This document shows positions 20,823-33,189 of a stretch of DNA of 64,000 nucleotides, in pieces; position 1 is the first letter of the stretch, and the number at the start of each line of letters is the position of its first letter. Source of the stretch: Luzula sylvatica (Eukaryota; Streptophyta; Magnoliopsida; Poales; Juncaceae); NCBI GenBank assembly GCA_946800325.1, contig OX326959.1:36260908-36324907 (forward strand). Direction: 5' to 3'. The notes below the pieces were generated by a model. The model saw only the letters and a program-made list of their open reading frames with translations. It had not been told where the DNA came from and made no database searches. The position numbers and the translations under genes are program-made.

Positions 20823-23800
20823 TTAATTCGGTCCTTGAGATTCATATTCAATTTTGACAAGGAAGCCTTTCGCCTCCTCTTCGTTCACATCACTGCTCAA
20901 ATTGACAAAAAGATTAAAAAAAATCATTACTAAATTTTTTTAAAAAAAAAATAGAATATTATAAATTATAAATTATTACTAAATTTCAAACCTATCTGCA
21001 GCCTCTTCTTTGCTAATCAGAGCAACCCCTTTAGAACACAAAAGCCCAAAAAAACTCGCAAGCTCAGTGCTTTTCCATTTTGCATATAGACCCATCACGA
21101 ATTTATTAAATTCATTCGGCTCCTACAAATATCCTTAACTTAAACCCTAAACCAATCTGTAATATATCAAAAATAACCCATGAATAAAAGAAATTACAAA
21201 TACCTGCTCGATAATACATCCTTTTCGCAGAGCTGCGAGACATTGAAGAGCTATAGGATGCGAACCGTCTCCATCAAAAGAATTCTCAAGAAGGTCACTA
21301 ATGTAATTTTTCATTTTCTCAATCGCTACGTGTACCCATTTTGCGCTATCTCTTCTCGCCATCATGGCCTCGAAATCTTTGACTGGATTCGCATCTCCAA
21401 TTGTATCCCCTCCTCCTCCTTCTTCTAATTTACAAGTACTACTAGAACCTTCTATTTTTAAAGTAGCATCGTTATTATTATTAGATTGTACTTGATTGGT
21501 CGAATTTTCTCCTCTCCATGCGATTTTAGAACCTTTCTTTTTCTACAATTTAACAAATTCAACAAATTACTCGATTTTATTACAAAATTCCCCAAAAATA
21601 AATTCAAGCATTCAACCTTAGGATTCTCTCTAAGCAGAAAATTCTTGCGAAGATCTTCCATCAAAGGCATTTTAAGAGAGAGAAACTCTTCATCCATTTC
21701 GGTAATTCTCTTCAAACTCGTGTCGAGTGGCGGTACTTCCGCGTCAGGTTTCTTCGACTTCAAGTCAAGATATCGATAAAACCTCTAATCACCCCCCCAA
21801 AAAAATAAAAATAAAATTAATATATTAAATAAAAAGATAATAATTTTGAAAGTTATTACCTCTAGAACAGGATTGGGAGTAAAATCAGGCATTAAAATCT
21901 CCTCTCTACCATTCGGCGCGAGATCGAGACTCAAAACAAAATTATCTGACGCATTTTGCTGTTCCGTGTTCGGCAACCACGCCGGATGATTGAACGAAGG
22001 AAATTGAAATTCTCGCAAATCCTCCGCAAAAGGAAGCACGTTAAAATAAAACGAATCCGTCTTTTTCATAATAAAAATAAAAAATCCAATTAATTCTAAA
22101 AATTACAAATATATCATATTAAATTTACCCTTACTATTCTATCGTCAGAGGAAATATTTGGAGTGAGGACGCCAATCACGACGTTATTTTGGTTTTGTCT
22201 CCAAACGCATCGTAAAATCGCGCATTTATTCATCTCTTTCATCGCTCGAACTATCGACGATACCGCCACAATTGCTTTATTATTTCCCGGTTCGGGAATA
22301 AACGCGTACACGTCCTTCATGTAATAATGCCTTCCAAACCAAACCCACAAAAAAATGACAAAAATACCCCCCCGAAACAATATTATTATCTTTTGAGTAC
22401 CTTGAAATGTTCGAGGAATCGGTGAAACCGAGAAGTTTAACGCCTTTTTCGGGCTTGAGTCGAATCGCGTCTAGTTCTTGCGGCGTGATTGGTACGACTT
22501 GTGGGCCGTACCTGTACCCTTTGATTCTTTGCTCTGGCGGTACCACTTTACCTTCTTCCATTGTACTTTTGTACTCGTAGTCTATTTTTACTTCGTGCGT
22601 CGCAAATTTATCGCTTGGCGGCGCCTTGTCAGAATATTTTGTCAACGTTGGAAATTTCTCTTCTGAAGTTTTTTTGTATACCCATACCTACAATGTATAT
22701 AATATATTTAATATATAAAAATATCATGTATAGTAATCCCTAAAGTTACCTTGATTTTGAAATTGGGGTTAATTTCCAAATCGCCCCTAAAAATCGTAAC
22801 GGGCGAAATATTTCGAGTCTTCAACGCGCCCAAAAGAGAAGTAGCGGTATCAACACGAACCATTTTGGCCGTACTTTCTTTCGAAAAGCGGCTCAATAAA
22901 CAATCATTCTCCTCGGTCGCTTCGTTGCGTGCAAATTGGGGGTCTCTAAAAATAATAGTTTCGAGTTTGATTCCATGAGTTCTCATTTGATTGGAGATCA
23001 TATCCACTTGGTCCTCTTTGGTTCCTTCGTACGGCTCTTTTATCGGAAACCGCGCATCCGTTATTAAACATATTCTTTTTTTGCCTTTGTTTGTGGACTC
23101 GTATTTTTTGATTAACATGTCTATTCCTACCACGATCGCATCGATAACTTTTACGTGTTAAGCGGTATATATGATATTTTTTATGTTTTGAAAAATAAAA
23201 TAAATTGGGTGTTTTTTTAAGGATACAATCGCTAGGAGCATTGCCACGTGTAAAATTTTGTACGATTTTGGCGGCGTTTGAATCGACGATTTTTATTTCG
23301 CGCAAAACTTGGATGTTTTCGTATCCACCTACTTCTTTTTCCAAATCATTTTCAGTTTCTAATTAAAAAAATAAAAGATTCATTAAAAATATATTATATA
23401 CGAGTTATTTTGAAACGAGATATGAAGAAATGTACCGTCAGTTCCGAAAAGGACGACTCCAACTTCGTCGTACTTGCCATATATCAACTGAGAAAAGAAA
23501 ATAATAAGAAATAAGATATAATTTTAATTTATTTAAGGGCGAAATTAAAGAGAAAAGAAAACTCGCCTTTTTTTGCATGAGAAGAGAGGAGACCTTCTCG
23601 ACCTCAGGAAGGACTCGATGCATGGATGGGCCCACATCGATCATAAGTACCAAACCTTCCTGTATAAAAATGTATAATGTGTACTCGTTATTACATAAAA
23701 TAGTAAATACTGGTTCGAATTTGAGCCTTATTCTGAAGAAATTTCAAGTTTTGACTGGAATAAGGCCAGTTTCAGGCATTGGTTCGACTAATTAGCTACC

Positions 23801-23942
23801 CATTAAACCCTTTTGTGCAGATAAACCCATTTTCACATTCAATTAGGAAACCCAAATCGTTTTTTAAATAAACAAAAAGAAATACTTTTTAAAACATATA
23901 TAAGGATCAGAGACCTAGGGTTTATACCTTATTGCGAGCCAT
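20823..23942 (-). CDS. KU80: Ku80, DNA double-strand-break end-binding protein
   Basis: Twelve coding exons on the minus strand: 23942-23928, 23659-23567, 23487-23436, 23358-23227, 23147-22750, 22687-22401, 22330-22135, 22060-21860, 21784-21617, 21542-21204, 21122-20992 and 20892-20823. They total 2082 nt and encode 693 aa, matching plant Ku80 in length. An N-terminal von Willebrand A-like domain (EGLVLMIDVGPSMHRVLPEV) covers about 1-220, the Ku beta-barrel core (GYRYGPQVVPIT, LLGFTDSSNISRHYYMKDV) about 235-440, and a helical C-terminal region the rest. With Ku70 it forms the ring that binds broken DNA ends in non-homologous end joining and protects telomeres; it acts in the nucleus. Exon 1 codes only 5 residues. 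The intron after exon 2 begins GC, not GT (AAG|GCGAGT at 23566-23565). Confidence 0.95.
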
Positions 23943-24402
23943 TTTTAGACGGAGAAACGGAGAAGAAGAAAAGATCGTGAACAAGGTCAAAAGTAGTGCG
24001 TGCAGCACTCTCTCGTCTCTATTGTTCCTTCCCGCCTACGCTTAATTTTTATCTTGCTCCTAAGTTTTTTTTTTTGACGAGGGAGAAAGAGAATGAAAGG
24101 AACACTATTTCTCCTCCATATACAAAAGAGACCAAAAAAATTTCTCCCCAAATTTGGGGGGTAATGGAGGGAACAAAATGTTAAAACATTCAAATACCTA
24201 AAATACCCTTATTTTTATTATATAGTTGGTAATTATTTAAAGGGTAAAATTGTAATTTTTTTTATGATGTTATTTTTTTCCTTTCTTTCCCCTTCATTAA
24301 ATATTTTTGAACTCGGGAGCAAGAGAAAATTCTTCTCTTCCCTTCCCTTTTATTCCCTTCCCTTTCATTCTCTTCCCCTCCATTCTCTCCCCCTTCGAAA
24401 AG
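23943..24402 (-). promoter_or_regulatory. KU80 promoter region with a possible MITE
   Basis: Upstream of the KU80 start. From about 24076 to 24402 the ends are inverted purine/pyrimidine-rich strings: GAGGGAGAAAGAGAATGAAAG at the left versus CTTTCATTCTCTTCCCCTCC at 24361-24390. This could be an old inverted-repeat element or simply two oppositely skewed low-complexity tracts. No TATA box could be assigned. Confidence 0.3.
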
Positions 24403-25189
24403 CTTGGACCTTTCTGTAAAATTGCTCATACAGGCCCAGGCCCGTTAAAAATGTAATCCATTAGTGGATAATGGATGCGATTAATCTAGAAGTATGATTT
24501 AGTTTCCACTTAAAAAAATATTATATTGAATATGAACATGAGTAGTATTCACTATTCAATTATATTTGTTTATTTACAAACAAATGCACAAAATAAATTT
24601 GATATAAACATCATGAAGTACAGTACAGTACAAGCCTATAAGGTATGTTATTTATACTTTAGATAATAGACAATGGAAATGGATTTGCAAACATCACACA
24701 TTATCACATTATTTATTGTTTGACCAAAAAAAAAATCTAAAATTATTTGCATTGGTTGATATCAATTATCATTGATATTGATGAATCACGATGATAATTA
24801 TTTTACTGTTCTTTATTTGTGTCGTTGACGTTGCATTCATATATTATTTTTTATCTAGATTACAAATTCAGAATAACAAGTCTTTTCCGAGAAATCCACG
24901 AAGAAGAAAAATACTTAATTTCAAATGATTATGTACGCGATGGTATTACACGTCAAATGCAGTCAGAGATCTCGACACGTTCGGCTCGTTTTTTGCCACG
25001 GAGAATGCATTTCTAACGCATATTGTCTTGTTTATATATATTTTATAAATTTTTAGATTTATCATATACTTTGTAAATGTATCATATATTTTTTTACACC
25101 GACTCATGATCCTTGTAGGAATGTAAATTATTTTTATAAATGAATGAAACGAATGTAGGACGTACAACCTATTTAATTAGTTAAAAAAA
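24403..25189. other. AT-rich intergenic region
   Basis: No gene recognised. A short open frame at 24819-25016 has no coding character. Confidence 0.4.
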
Positions 25190-25720
25190 ATTATTGTTTA
25201 CGTAAAATACATGTTATACTTTTTATATTTTATGATATGTCATATTTTTTAGATATACCATATCTTTTTTTTAGATATATGATATATATTTATGCTTTTA
25301 TATTTCTTTAGGTGTATCATATAAGTTTTCAGATGTACGATATATTTTTTTAAATACAATACATATTTTACATTTTATATGTACGATATATCTTTATTGT
25401 TTGTACATTTTTAAATGTGTCATAAGTTTTTTAGATGCATGATATACATATTTAAAATACAATAAATGTTATACACTTTTACATGTATGATACATTTTTT
25501 TAGTTGTATTATATATGTTTTCAAACGAGTAATATTCTTATTTATATTTTTTACTAGATTTATATTGTTTATATAACAATTTATACATTTTTAGTTGGCG
25601 TACGAAGACGGTCAAAATGATTTTTTTTAATTTTTCAAAGAAAAAACAAACTATCTCGTGACATGCCAGAATAAATCCCGATGGACCGACATGCACGACT
25701 CCCGCATGCGTTAGTAGTCC
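25190..25720 (-). repeat. AT-rich dispersed repeat, copy 2
   Basis: On the minus strand this has the layout of 1755-2310: a GC-richer head with a palindromic or dyad look (GGCATGTCACGAGATAG), an A-rich run then TTTTGACCG, followed by many units like ATACATGTAAAAGTGTATAAC and CATCTAAAAAACTTATGAC. No coding region. Confidence 0.45.
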
Positions 25721-26289
25721 TCTTTTTATAATATTGGAATTTTGTTTAACATAACATATGTATTTCTCACCTAATTCATTTGGGCATATAATTCGGGCTT
25801 ACTTGTCAAAAAGCATCTAATAACTCCTCAATATCCCTTTGTTTGAGCCTTGAGGCATTAATTTTCTTGGAACAAAATCAGCACATTAGTAGGTGGAGTA
25901 TTCAATTGTCATGCCTAAATTGCAACTAGAATGGAAGCGTATAAATTTAATCAACCTTCTAATACGACATGCATATAATTATTGTACTTTAGTTAAGCAA
26001 GTTCAAATAATTAAAGAAAAGAATTCAGTTTGTTAGTAGTAATTAAATGTCACACCTACCTACTACTCCGCTATTATTTCCTTTTTTTTATTACATAACA
26101 AGCTTGCCCTAAACCCTAAACCCCCAAAGGTGCATAAATATAGATTTTTTTTATTTTTATTTATAAAATATGAGATTTGCTATTCATCTCTAGGAAACGC
26201 CCGTCATATGCCAAAAACATTATTCAAAAAACATTTTATAATGTCGCGGTCCAGAGTTACTAAAAAAGATTATATATATAGAGAGAGAG
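25721..26289. other. AT-rich intergenic region
   Basis: No gene or defined element recognised. It includes a short (TA)n/(GA)n run at 26271-26290. Confidence 0.4.
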
Positions 26290-26516
26290 ATGATGGCTAA
26301 GATACTTAATTAAGTATCATGAGTTTGGTACTTATGAATTTTTTACCATTAAATTTGCTTTGAGATTTGTGCAATTAATGATTATCATAACCAGATATGG
26401 TAATCATTAATGATGAGTATATATAGCATTAAAAAACAAAAATCTCAAAGTAAATCCAATGGTCAAAAAATCCTAAGTACCGAATTAATGATACTTAATT
26501 AAGTATCTTAGCTATC

Positions 26517-26520
<4 letters not shown>
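26290..26520. mobile_element. foldback MITE inserted at a TA-rich site
   Basis: About 230 bp with long inverted arms: GGCTAAGATACTTAATTAAG at the left, and the same string with one change read from the right end on the minus strand (TAGCTAAGATACTTAATTAA). The complementarity continues through GTACTTA, TTTTTTACCAT and TTTGAGATTT. The inner part is AT-rich. It is flanked by TA repeats on both sides, compatible with TA-targeting (Tc1/mariner-like) insertion, but the duplication cannot be told from the microsatellite. Confidence 0.65.

Positions 26521-26596
<76 letters not shown>
26521..26596. repeat. (TA)38 microsatellite
   Basis: Uninterrupted TA dinucleotides for 76 bp, able to extrude a cruciform. 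A shorter TA run lies at 26271-26280 on the other side of the foldback element. Confidence 0.97.
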
Positions 26597-26597
<1 letters not shown>

Positions 26598-27240
26598 TAG
26601 TATTTAGTATAAATTATTATTAAAAAGATATGTAATGGAGGATTATTATGTGATACAACATTTTTTCAAATCATTTTCAAATTAAAAAGATTTTAGGATT
26701 TTTTTCATTTACTTATTGCTTGAATAGGAAATAAATCATCATTGCCACATTTGTGCATTCCGGCCGTTGAATTCAACATGTATATGTATTTGACTTCTTC
26801 CCATTTGACGGTTTTAATGCACTCCAAACACACGTCGTATACATTTTTTTTTGTATAATTTGTTTAAATAGAATTTGCACGGGTACGTTTATACTCAATT
26901 ATATAATCATGATATGTTTGCAAATATAGTAATGTCAATAAATGCATTATAATTAATAACAGTTCACGAAATTTGTTATGATATATGCATTATAATTCAT
27001 AAAGGTCCATGAAATTGATTCATCATTATAAATGCACACAAAATAAATAAAATATAACATGTTATAATTCAAACAAAATCAAAGTTTCAAAACAAATAAA
27101 AGAAAACTTTGAATAATACACATAAAACCAAAATATATATTTAAAATGTTATCGATCAACACAATTATTATTATTATTTAAAAAAAAAACACAATTCTAA
27201 ATCATACCATAAGAAATAAACAATTGAGTCATAGTTTTAT
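26597..27240. other. AT-rich intergenic region
   Basis: No gene or clear element seen. Confidence 0.4.
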
Positions 27241-27540
27241 ACGGGGATTATATGGAGCCCCAATAACACAAAAATAACATCTTTGATGAAGCGACAAGAG
27301 AGGATTAAGTAGATCGATTAGTATTAATGATTGACTCAATTAACGATTTAATCGACCGTTTAATTGAATTGACACGTCAATTAACGTTTACTAATATTAA
27401 CATATTATAAATTATTGACGTGTTAATCAAACATGTCAATTAACATTTAATTGAGTCAATTAGAAATGATAATGAATTAACTTTGTCATCTCATCAAGGA
27501 TTTGTAATGAGTTTGGAGGCCAATTATACTTTTGTTGTAT
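27241..27540. mobile_element. foldback MITE (family A relative)
   Basis: The ends are inverted. At the left: GATTATATGGAGCCCCAATA, then ATCTTTGATGAAGCGACAAG. From the right on the minus strand: GTATAATTGGCCTCCAAACT, then ATCCTTGATGAGATGACAAA. The interior contains repeated inverted TCAATTAA units. The layout matches 1199-1404. It has no coding capacity. Confidence 0.55.
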
Positions 27541-27574
27541 ACATGGGTATAATTTGAATTGCAATAAAAAAAAA

Positions 27575-27960
27575 GGTGTGACGCGTGTCAAGTTGTCATG
27601 ATATGTTTTAAATTATAACTATTGATATATATATGATTCATCTAAACATTATATGATACATTTAAAAATATATAAAAAAATAAATGTGTATCATACAAGT
27701 ACAATGTTATAACACGTATATTGTATTTAAAAAATAAATATCATACATTTAAATATAAATAACACATAAATATATATTATACATGTGAAAATATATAACA
27801 TACATCTAAAATGTATAACATACATTTTAAAGATTGGTGCAAAAAAGATATATATACATCTACAATATATGACAATCTTAAAAAATATTTAAAAACTCAA
27901 ATGATAAGTGGCGTGGGTTTTGAAATGCGCATTGAGTGACATGTCACTGCCATCTGTGGT
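27575..27960 (+). repeat. AT-rich dispersed repeat, copy 3
   Basis: Same unit composition as 1755-2310: GATACATTTAAAAATATATA, CATACATCTAAAATGTATAA, and a GC-richer tail with TGCGCATTGAGTGACATGTC. Shorter than the other copies. Confidence 0.4.
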
Positions 27961-28642
27961 CATCATGTTGATTTCAGTATGCATATGACAACACATCCAT
28001 ATAATGTACAATCATTTCTCAATACTCAAAATACTCTTTTAGAAAGAGTGTACCATATATTACCCCATGCTAAATATTTTTGGAGAAGATGTTTTATATT
28101 AATAAATGTATATAGTTGTGTAAAAAATATTGTTATTTTAAAAAATATAATAAATAACTAAAAAGTTTATAATTCAAAAAATATAGTAAAAAATATATTT
28201 CCAAAAATATAAATCAAACATGTATTGTATTTCAAATATAAATATCACACATTTACGAAAACATACACACGACTATACAAATTTATCATACACTAAAAAG
28301 AGTGAATGATCTAAAGTTTATCATACATTAAAAAAGAGTGATTCTATTCTATGACATATTCATTTTTTCAAATCATATACAAATTAGAAAGGGTAATTTG
28401 AAATTTTATCCAATTACTTATTTAATACTATGTTTAATAGGAAATAAAACATCATTCACATAATCAAAATAGATCAAATTAAAGTAAAAAAATACCTAAA
28501 ATACTCTTTTAAAATAACTGTACGATAGAATCTTGTAATGATAGGGGTATAACTTAGGAGTATTTTAGGTAAAAAAATACCTAAAATACTCTTTTAAAAT
28601 AAATAAATAAACATCCCCATTAGTAAATTTGAGTTAGTTTAG
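27961..28642. other. AT-rich intergenic region
   Basis: No gene recognised. It contains an internal duplication of about 40 bp (AAAAAATACCTAAAATACTC at about 28489 and again at 28573). Confidence 0.45.
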
Positions 28643-28651
28643 ATAACTCAG

Positions 28652-28821
28652 GAGTAATGATAGGGACTACGAATTAAGGACCAAAAATAGTCCACATCTG
28701 CCACGTGGCAGCTGCCCATTGGCTGCATATTTTGCACAATTTTAATGCAGCCAATGGACAGCTGCCACGTGACAGGTGTGGACAATTCTTGGTCCCTAAT
28801 TCGTGGTCCCTATCATTACTC
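28652..28821. mobile_element. MULE-type MITE with 9-bp target duplication
   Basis: A 170-bp palindrome-like element. GAGTAATGATAGGGAC starts the left arm and is repeated exactly, inverted, at the right end. The arms stay about 90% complementary for about 75 bp. It is flanked by ATAACTCAG (28643-28651) and ATAACTTAG (28822-28830), 8 of 9 identical. A 9-bp duplication is the mark of Mutator-like elements. Each arm holds a G-box-like site (GCCACGTGGC at the left, GTCACGTGGC read inward from the right) next to CAGCTG. It lies about 0.94 kb upstream of the desaturase start. Confidence 0.9.
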
Positions 28822-28830
28822 ATAACTTAG

Positions 28831-29641
28831 AGCTTAGCTTCTTTTTGTTAGTTTAATTTTTTCTTTATTTCTCACTTGTAAAGAAAAAACATTTGATCTA
28901 TTAATGTATTTATTTTGTTTGGATGGGGGACCTTGAGCCCTCTCCAAATTTATTCTAAAAAAAAAAATCACCCCTGTCGGCTGTTAGAAATAGGCAGAAT
29001 TTGGAGTGTGTCCCTGCATAATATGGTAACTTCACATATACCCTTAAAAACGTGAATTTTCACATATATACCCTTCAGATATCATTGATACTCCTAAATT
29101 AAATTTCTACAAATTTGTTAATTTTTTCGTTTAAAATATTTTTCCGTTTACCTCTAAATAAATATAGTAGCTACTTAAATTTTTTATAATAGTATTGATT
29201 TGAGTAATGATTTTTGAAAGGAAATCATGCGATATATTTAACAATATTTGATTTTTTTTTATGATTTTAAATATTATTTAAGAGCAAAAGTTATTCCTAA
29301 TCATAAAACAATAATCTTAAAAATTAAATAACTCATAAATTATTAACGAGAAGGACGTTGATTGTTTTTAATAAGATAATAGGGGTATATGTGATATTTT
29401 AATAATTTCATAGGAATATCCATGATATTTGAAGGGTTTTAAAGAGATATTCATGATATTCCAAGAATTTGCAGGAATTTTATTTTATTTTTTAGTAGGA
29501 GAAGTTTTATTTTAATACTAATGAAAAGATGTGTGTGCTTTGAAATTGAAATACAATAAACAAAGGACAAATTGGTAATTTCAGCCAGATAGTTGGCCAA
29601 GTGGCCACAACCTTCTTGTGGCCCTAATTTAACTCTTCTCC
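28831..29641. other. intergenic region, desaturase promoter
   Basis: AT-rich, no coding region. The proximal part should hold the promoter of the gene starting at 29760; no TATA box is certain. Confidence 0.4.
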
Positions 29642-29759
29642 CCTCTCTATTCTCTCTCTCTCTCTCTCTCCCGTTCAGACCATCAGCCACTAATCTCTAT
29701 TGTCTCGCTCGTTCTCTCTCTAATCAGAAGAGGAAAGTTCAAGTTCGGTTCGAGCTAAA
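29642..29759 (+). promoter_or_regulatory. 5' leader with (CT)n tract
   Basis: A pyrimidine tract (CTCTCTCTCTCTCTCTCT at about 29651-29670) lies about 100 bp before the desaturase ATG. Such CT-rich leaders are common near plant transcription starts. Confidence 0.5.
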
Positions 29760-31848
29760 ATGGCTTATAGGGTTGCACTGCGCCCGGAGCTGTTCGCGTC
29801 CTTACCTTCTCCGCCATTGAAGGCTAACAAAGGAAGACGATTGGGTTCTCTTACTGTCACCATGGCTGCTTCTGTTGGTACCAAGTAAGCTGTTTTACTT
29901 CTCCTTTCTACCAATTTGGATTTTTCTGAACCTTTTCGCATAACCCTTTTTTTCATTTTGAGATTGGGTTTTTTTACTATTCGATTGATAGTCTGATTTC
30001 ACAAAAAGTATTGTTCTTTTGTTGAGTTTCTGATTGAATTATCTTCTATATGAAGAAAGTGGAGCCCCTTATGTTTTCTGTTTTGTACCAATTTAGGGTT
30101 TTGTCATTTATTTTTTCTTTACCTAAGTTGATTGATAGCCGAATCAGGATTCCCTGTGGATTTCAGCATTGTACTAATCTGTGTAATTTCTGATCGAGAT
30201 CCTTTATTTTCTTTAAATCATGTCTTAATCTGAACATATCTGAGCAGAAACTGCTATTATGCCCAATTGCCCATCCGATTTGCTCATGTATTGTGTTTCT
30301 TATTCCTTTTCCATTGAATATGACTCAATTTGAAAAAAAATTTGTCCAATTTGTTCCTAATTGCATGAACATTTAGCTTCTATTTCTTTCAATTTTATTC
30401 TTACATTTTAACTGATTACATTGTGAGTTTTACTACAATATATTCATATATTTCTCAAGTTATACTCATTGAAAATCAAGATTCAACAATCTTTCAAAGT
30501 AAACCCCAAATCCCCAAATTAACCTTCAATTAACCAAATCTTGCCATAATTCCATCTTCATCCAGGCTCGAAACCGCAAAAAAGCCATTCACGCCACCAC
30601 GCGAGGTCCACGAGCAAGTAACCCACTCCCTCCCTCCCCAAAAAGTCGAGCTCTTCAAAAACCTCGAATCCTGGGCCGACGAAACGATCCTCCCTTATCT
30701 CAAACCCGTGGAGAAATGCTGGCAGCCCCAAGACTTCCTTCCGGAACCTTCTTCCGAGGAATTCTACGACGAATTGAACGAAATTCGATCACGGGCTAAG
30801 GAGATGCCTGACGATTATTTCGTCTGTTTGGTCGGCGACATGATTACCGAAGAAGCCTTGCCTACTTATCAAACCATGCTCAACACTCTCGACGGCGTCA
30901 GAGACGAAACCGGTGCGAGTCCGACCAGCTGGGCCGTTTGGACTCGTGCTTGGACTGCAGAGGAGAATCGACATGGTGACTTGTTGAATAAGTATCTTTA
31001 TTTATCGGGTCGGGTTGACATGAGGATGATCGAGAAGACCATCCAATATTTGATTGGCTCTGGAATGGTAATCTTTATTTATTTATTTTTAACAAACAAT
31101 TTATTTATTTATTTTATTTTTTTGTGACAGGATCCGAGGACGGAGAATAACCCGTATTTAGGGTTCGTATACACGTCGTTTCAAGAAAGAGCGACTTTTG
31201 TTTCGCATGGTAACACCGCAAGACATGCCAAGGACTATGGCGATCTCAAACTCGCACAGGTACGCTATTTTTCAATCGTACCGAACTATTCAACAAACCA
31301 ATTCTAATTATCCAATTTCAATTTTGACAAGATTTGCGGGACGATAGCGGCAGACGAGAAACGTCACGAAACGGCCTACACGAAAATCGTGGAGAAACTC
31401 TTCGAGGTCGACCCGAACGGTACGGTGCTCGCTTTCGAAGACATGATGCGCAAGAAGATCTCCATGCCGGCACATTTAATGTACGACGGCTCTGACGACA
31501 CCTTGTTCGATCATTTCTCCTCCGTCGCGCAACGTCTCGGTGTTTACACCGCGAAAGACTATGCGGATATCTTGGAGTTCCTTGTCGCTCGTTGGAAGGT
31601 AATATTATTATTATTATTATTATTAATTATTATTAATTATTATTAATTGTTGAGTGATTGTTTTAATTGGAATTTTGTAGGTGGGGGAGATAACGGGGCT
31701 GTCGAGTGAGGGGAACAAGGCGCAGGATTATGTTTGTGGGTTGGCGACGAGGATAAGGAGGTTGGAGGAGAGGGCGATGAGTAGGGCGTCTAAGGAGAAG
31801 AAGAGCGTTCCGTTTAGTTGGATTTATGGAAGGGAGGTTCAACTTTAA
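29760..31848 (+). CDS. SAD: stearoyl-[acyl-carrier-protein] 9-desaturase, plastid
   Basis: Five exons: 29760-29884, 30566-31067, 31131-31259, 31332-31598 and 31681-31848. They total 1191 nt and encode 396 aa, the usual length. The first about 33 residues are a Ser/Arg/Lys-rich plastid transit peptide; the mature part starts near [17 protein letters not shown]. Di-iron ligands are visible in the two E/D-ExxH motifs: EENRH at 174-178 and DEKRH at 260-264. The soluble stromal enzyme uses ferredoxin and O2 to put a cis double bond at C9 of stearoyl-ACP, giving oleoyl-ACP; it is the FAB2/SSI2 class. All introns have GT/AG borders and the first (681 bp) is the longest. The outer ATG is used because it gives the transit peptide. 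Confidence 0.97.
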
Positions 31849-32690
31849 AATTTTAAAAAGAAAAAAAGAATGAGTTTATTTGAGTAGAGAGAGAAATGAA
31901 GAGTGGCCGATGGATGTTCTCGTGTTTTTGATGTTGTGTTTCCTTTTTTTTGTTGTTGTTTGTTTGATTGTGTAAGTACAATAACATCTAGTATCATGTT
32001 TGTTTGGTATTTATACTGGCATGCTTATTAATTTGTTTGTATTTTTATTTTTTATTTTTTATATTATTAATGACTTGGCATCAGTAAAGCATAATTTCCC
32101 GAATAGGGTTCAATTTATGAATGTATATTAAATACCCTCGCAGATTTCCCCCACAAGACTTGGTACTGTGGAACAGAGAACTTTGAGTATTTAATGTTTA
32201 ATTGATAGTGTCATGGTTCTCTTGAATAGTTCAACAGTGTGAATATTTACCAATTCGGTGTAAATTGGTGGGTCTTGGGTTATGATTTCGAGCTATTAAC
32301 ATCTTTCTTTTTTGGTCATTTGAGTTGAAACTTGTAGGTCCTTGATGTTGGATGGAATTGCAAAATAAAGGTAACTCGACATATCTGATAGACCCGGATC
32401 AAAATTAGGTCATATAAATGGACTGTTTAGGTTTGGATCACGAGTCATTTGTGTCCGAGTCATTTTTTTTATTGTGAATTAATTTATTCGTGTTACGTTC
32501 AATTTGTGTTTTGAGTTATTCTTGTTACGGATCATTCGAACTAGGAAATTATTCGCGATTCGCGACGAATTTGTTTCAATTGTTTTGTCAGAGACATAAT
32601 ATTTAGTTGTCATTTTTTTAAGGAACAAACATGATATTTTGTGAAAATAAAAATCATATTGATTAAAGAAGTTCGAAGACGACGTCAATT
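31849..32690. other. 3' UTR of the desaturase gene and intergenic region
   Basis: The first 150-250 bp are probably the 3' UTR (T/G-rich, ending near 32040). No further gene seen. Confidence 0.5.
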
Positions 32691-32821
32691 GGCACATAAC
32701 CCAGTTGGTTGAATGTTTGACCAAAAAAATCTTATGTTGTTGGAGGTTGTTGGTTCAAATCTCATTGACATTAATGAATGAAGGACAAACGAACATTTTC
32801 TCAATTTATTCTAAAAAAAAA
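32691..32821 (+). mobile_element. tRNA-derived SINE copy with A-rich tail
   Basis: An A-box-like head (GGCACATAACCCAGTTGG) is followed about 45 bp later by a B-box (GGTTCAAATCTC). The shared body follows (CATTGACATTAATGAATGAAGG), and the copy ends in a run of A after TTTATTCT. This is the best-preserved copy of the family in the window. Confidence 0.7.
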
Positions 32822-33189
32822 ATCGATGATGAAAAAATTATCATATTATTTTTTATTCAGACACAATGCGAAACATTTATCTAGCACTCTAATACGACAT
32901 AAAAAAAAATGCTACTATAAGATAATAAAATAACATGCGTGAACATAAATAAAAAACTAAACCACATGATATTTTTAAATTTACATATCTAAAAAAATAA
33001 GAATAATAACATTTTAGAATTTCAAGAAATTATTTGTGCCAGATAAATTTTTATCTTTCATGTCTATTATGAAAAAAATATGTCATATAAGTTTTTTTTT
33101 GAAGTAGATCCTAGAACACGAAACGTGCTCATACAATTTTAATTTTTATTAATTAAAAAGGAAAAGATACATAATTGTCGCAATAGTAC
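32822..33189. other. AT-rich intergenic region
   Basis: No gene recognised between the SINE and the LINE relic. Confidence 0.4.

Noticed and set aside
24819..25016. Open frame of 65 codons
   Set aside because: AT-driven, no codon bias, overlaps the head of the AT-rich repeat.
26521..26596. (TA)n as a replication origin or centromeric signal
   Set aside because: A plain microsatellite; nothing else around supports such a role.
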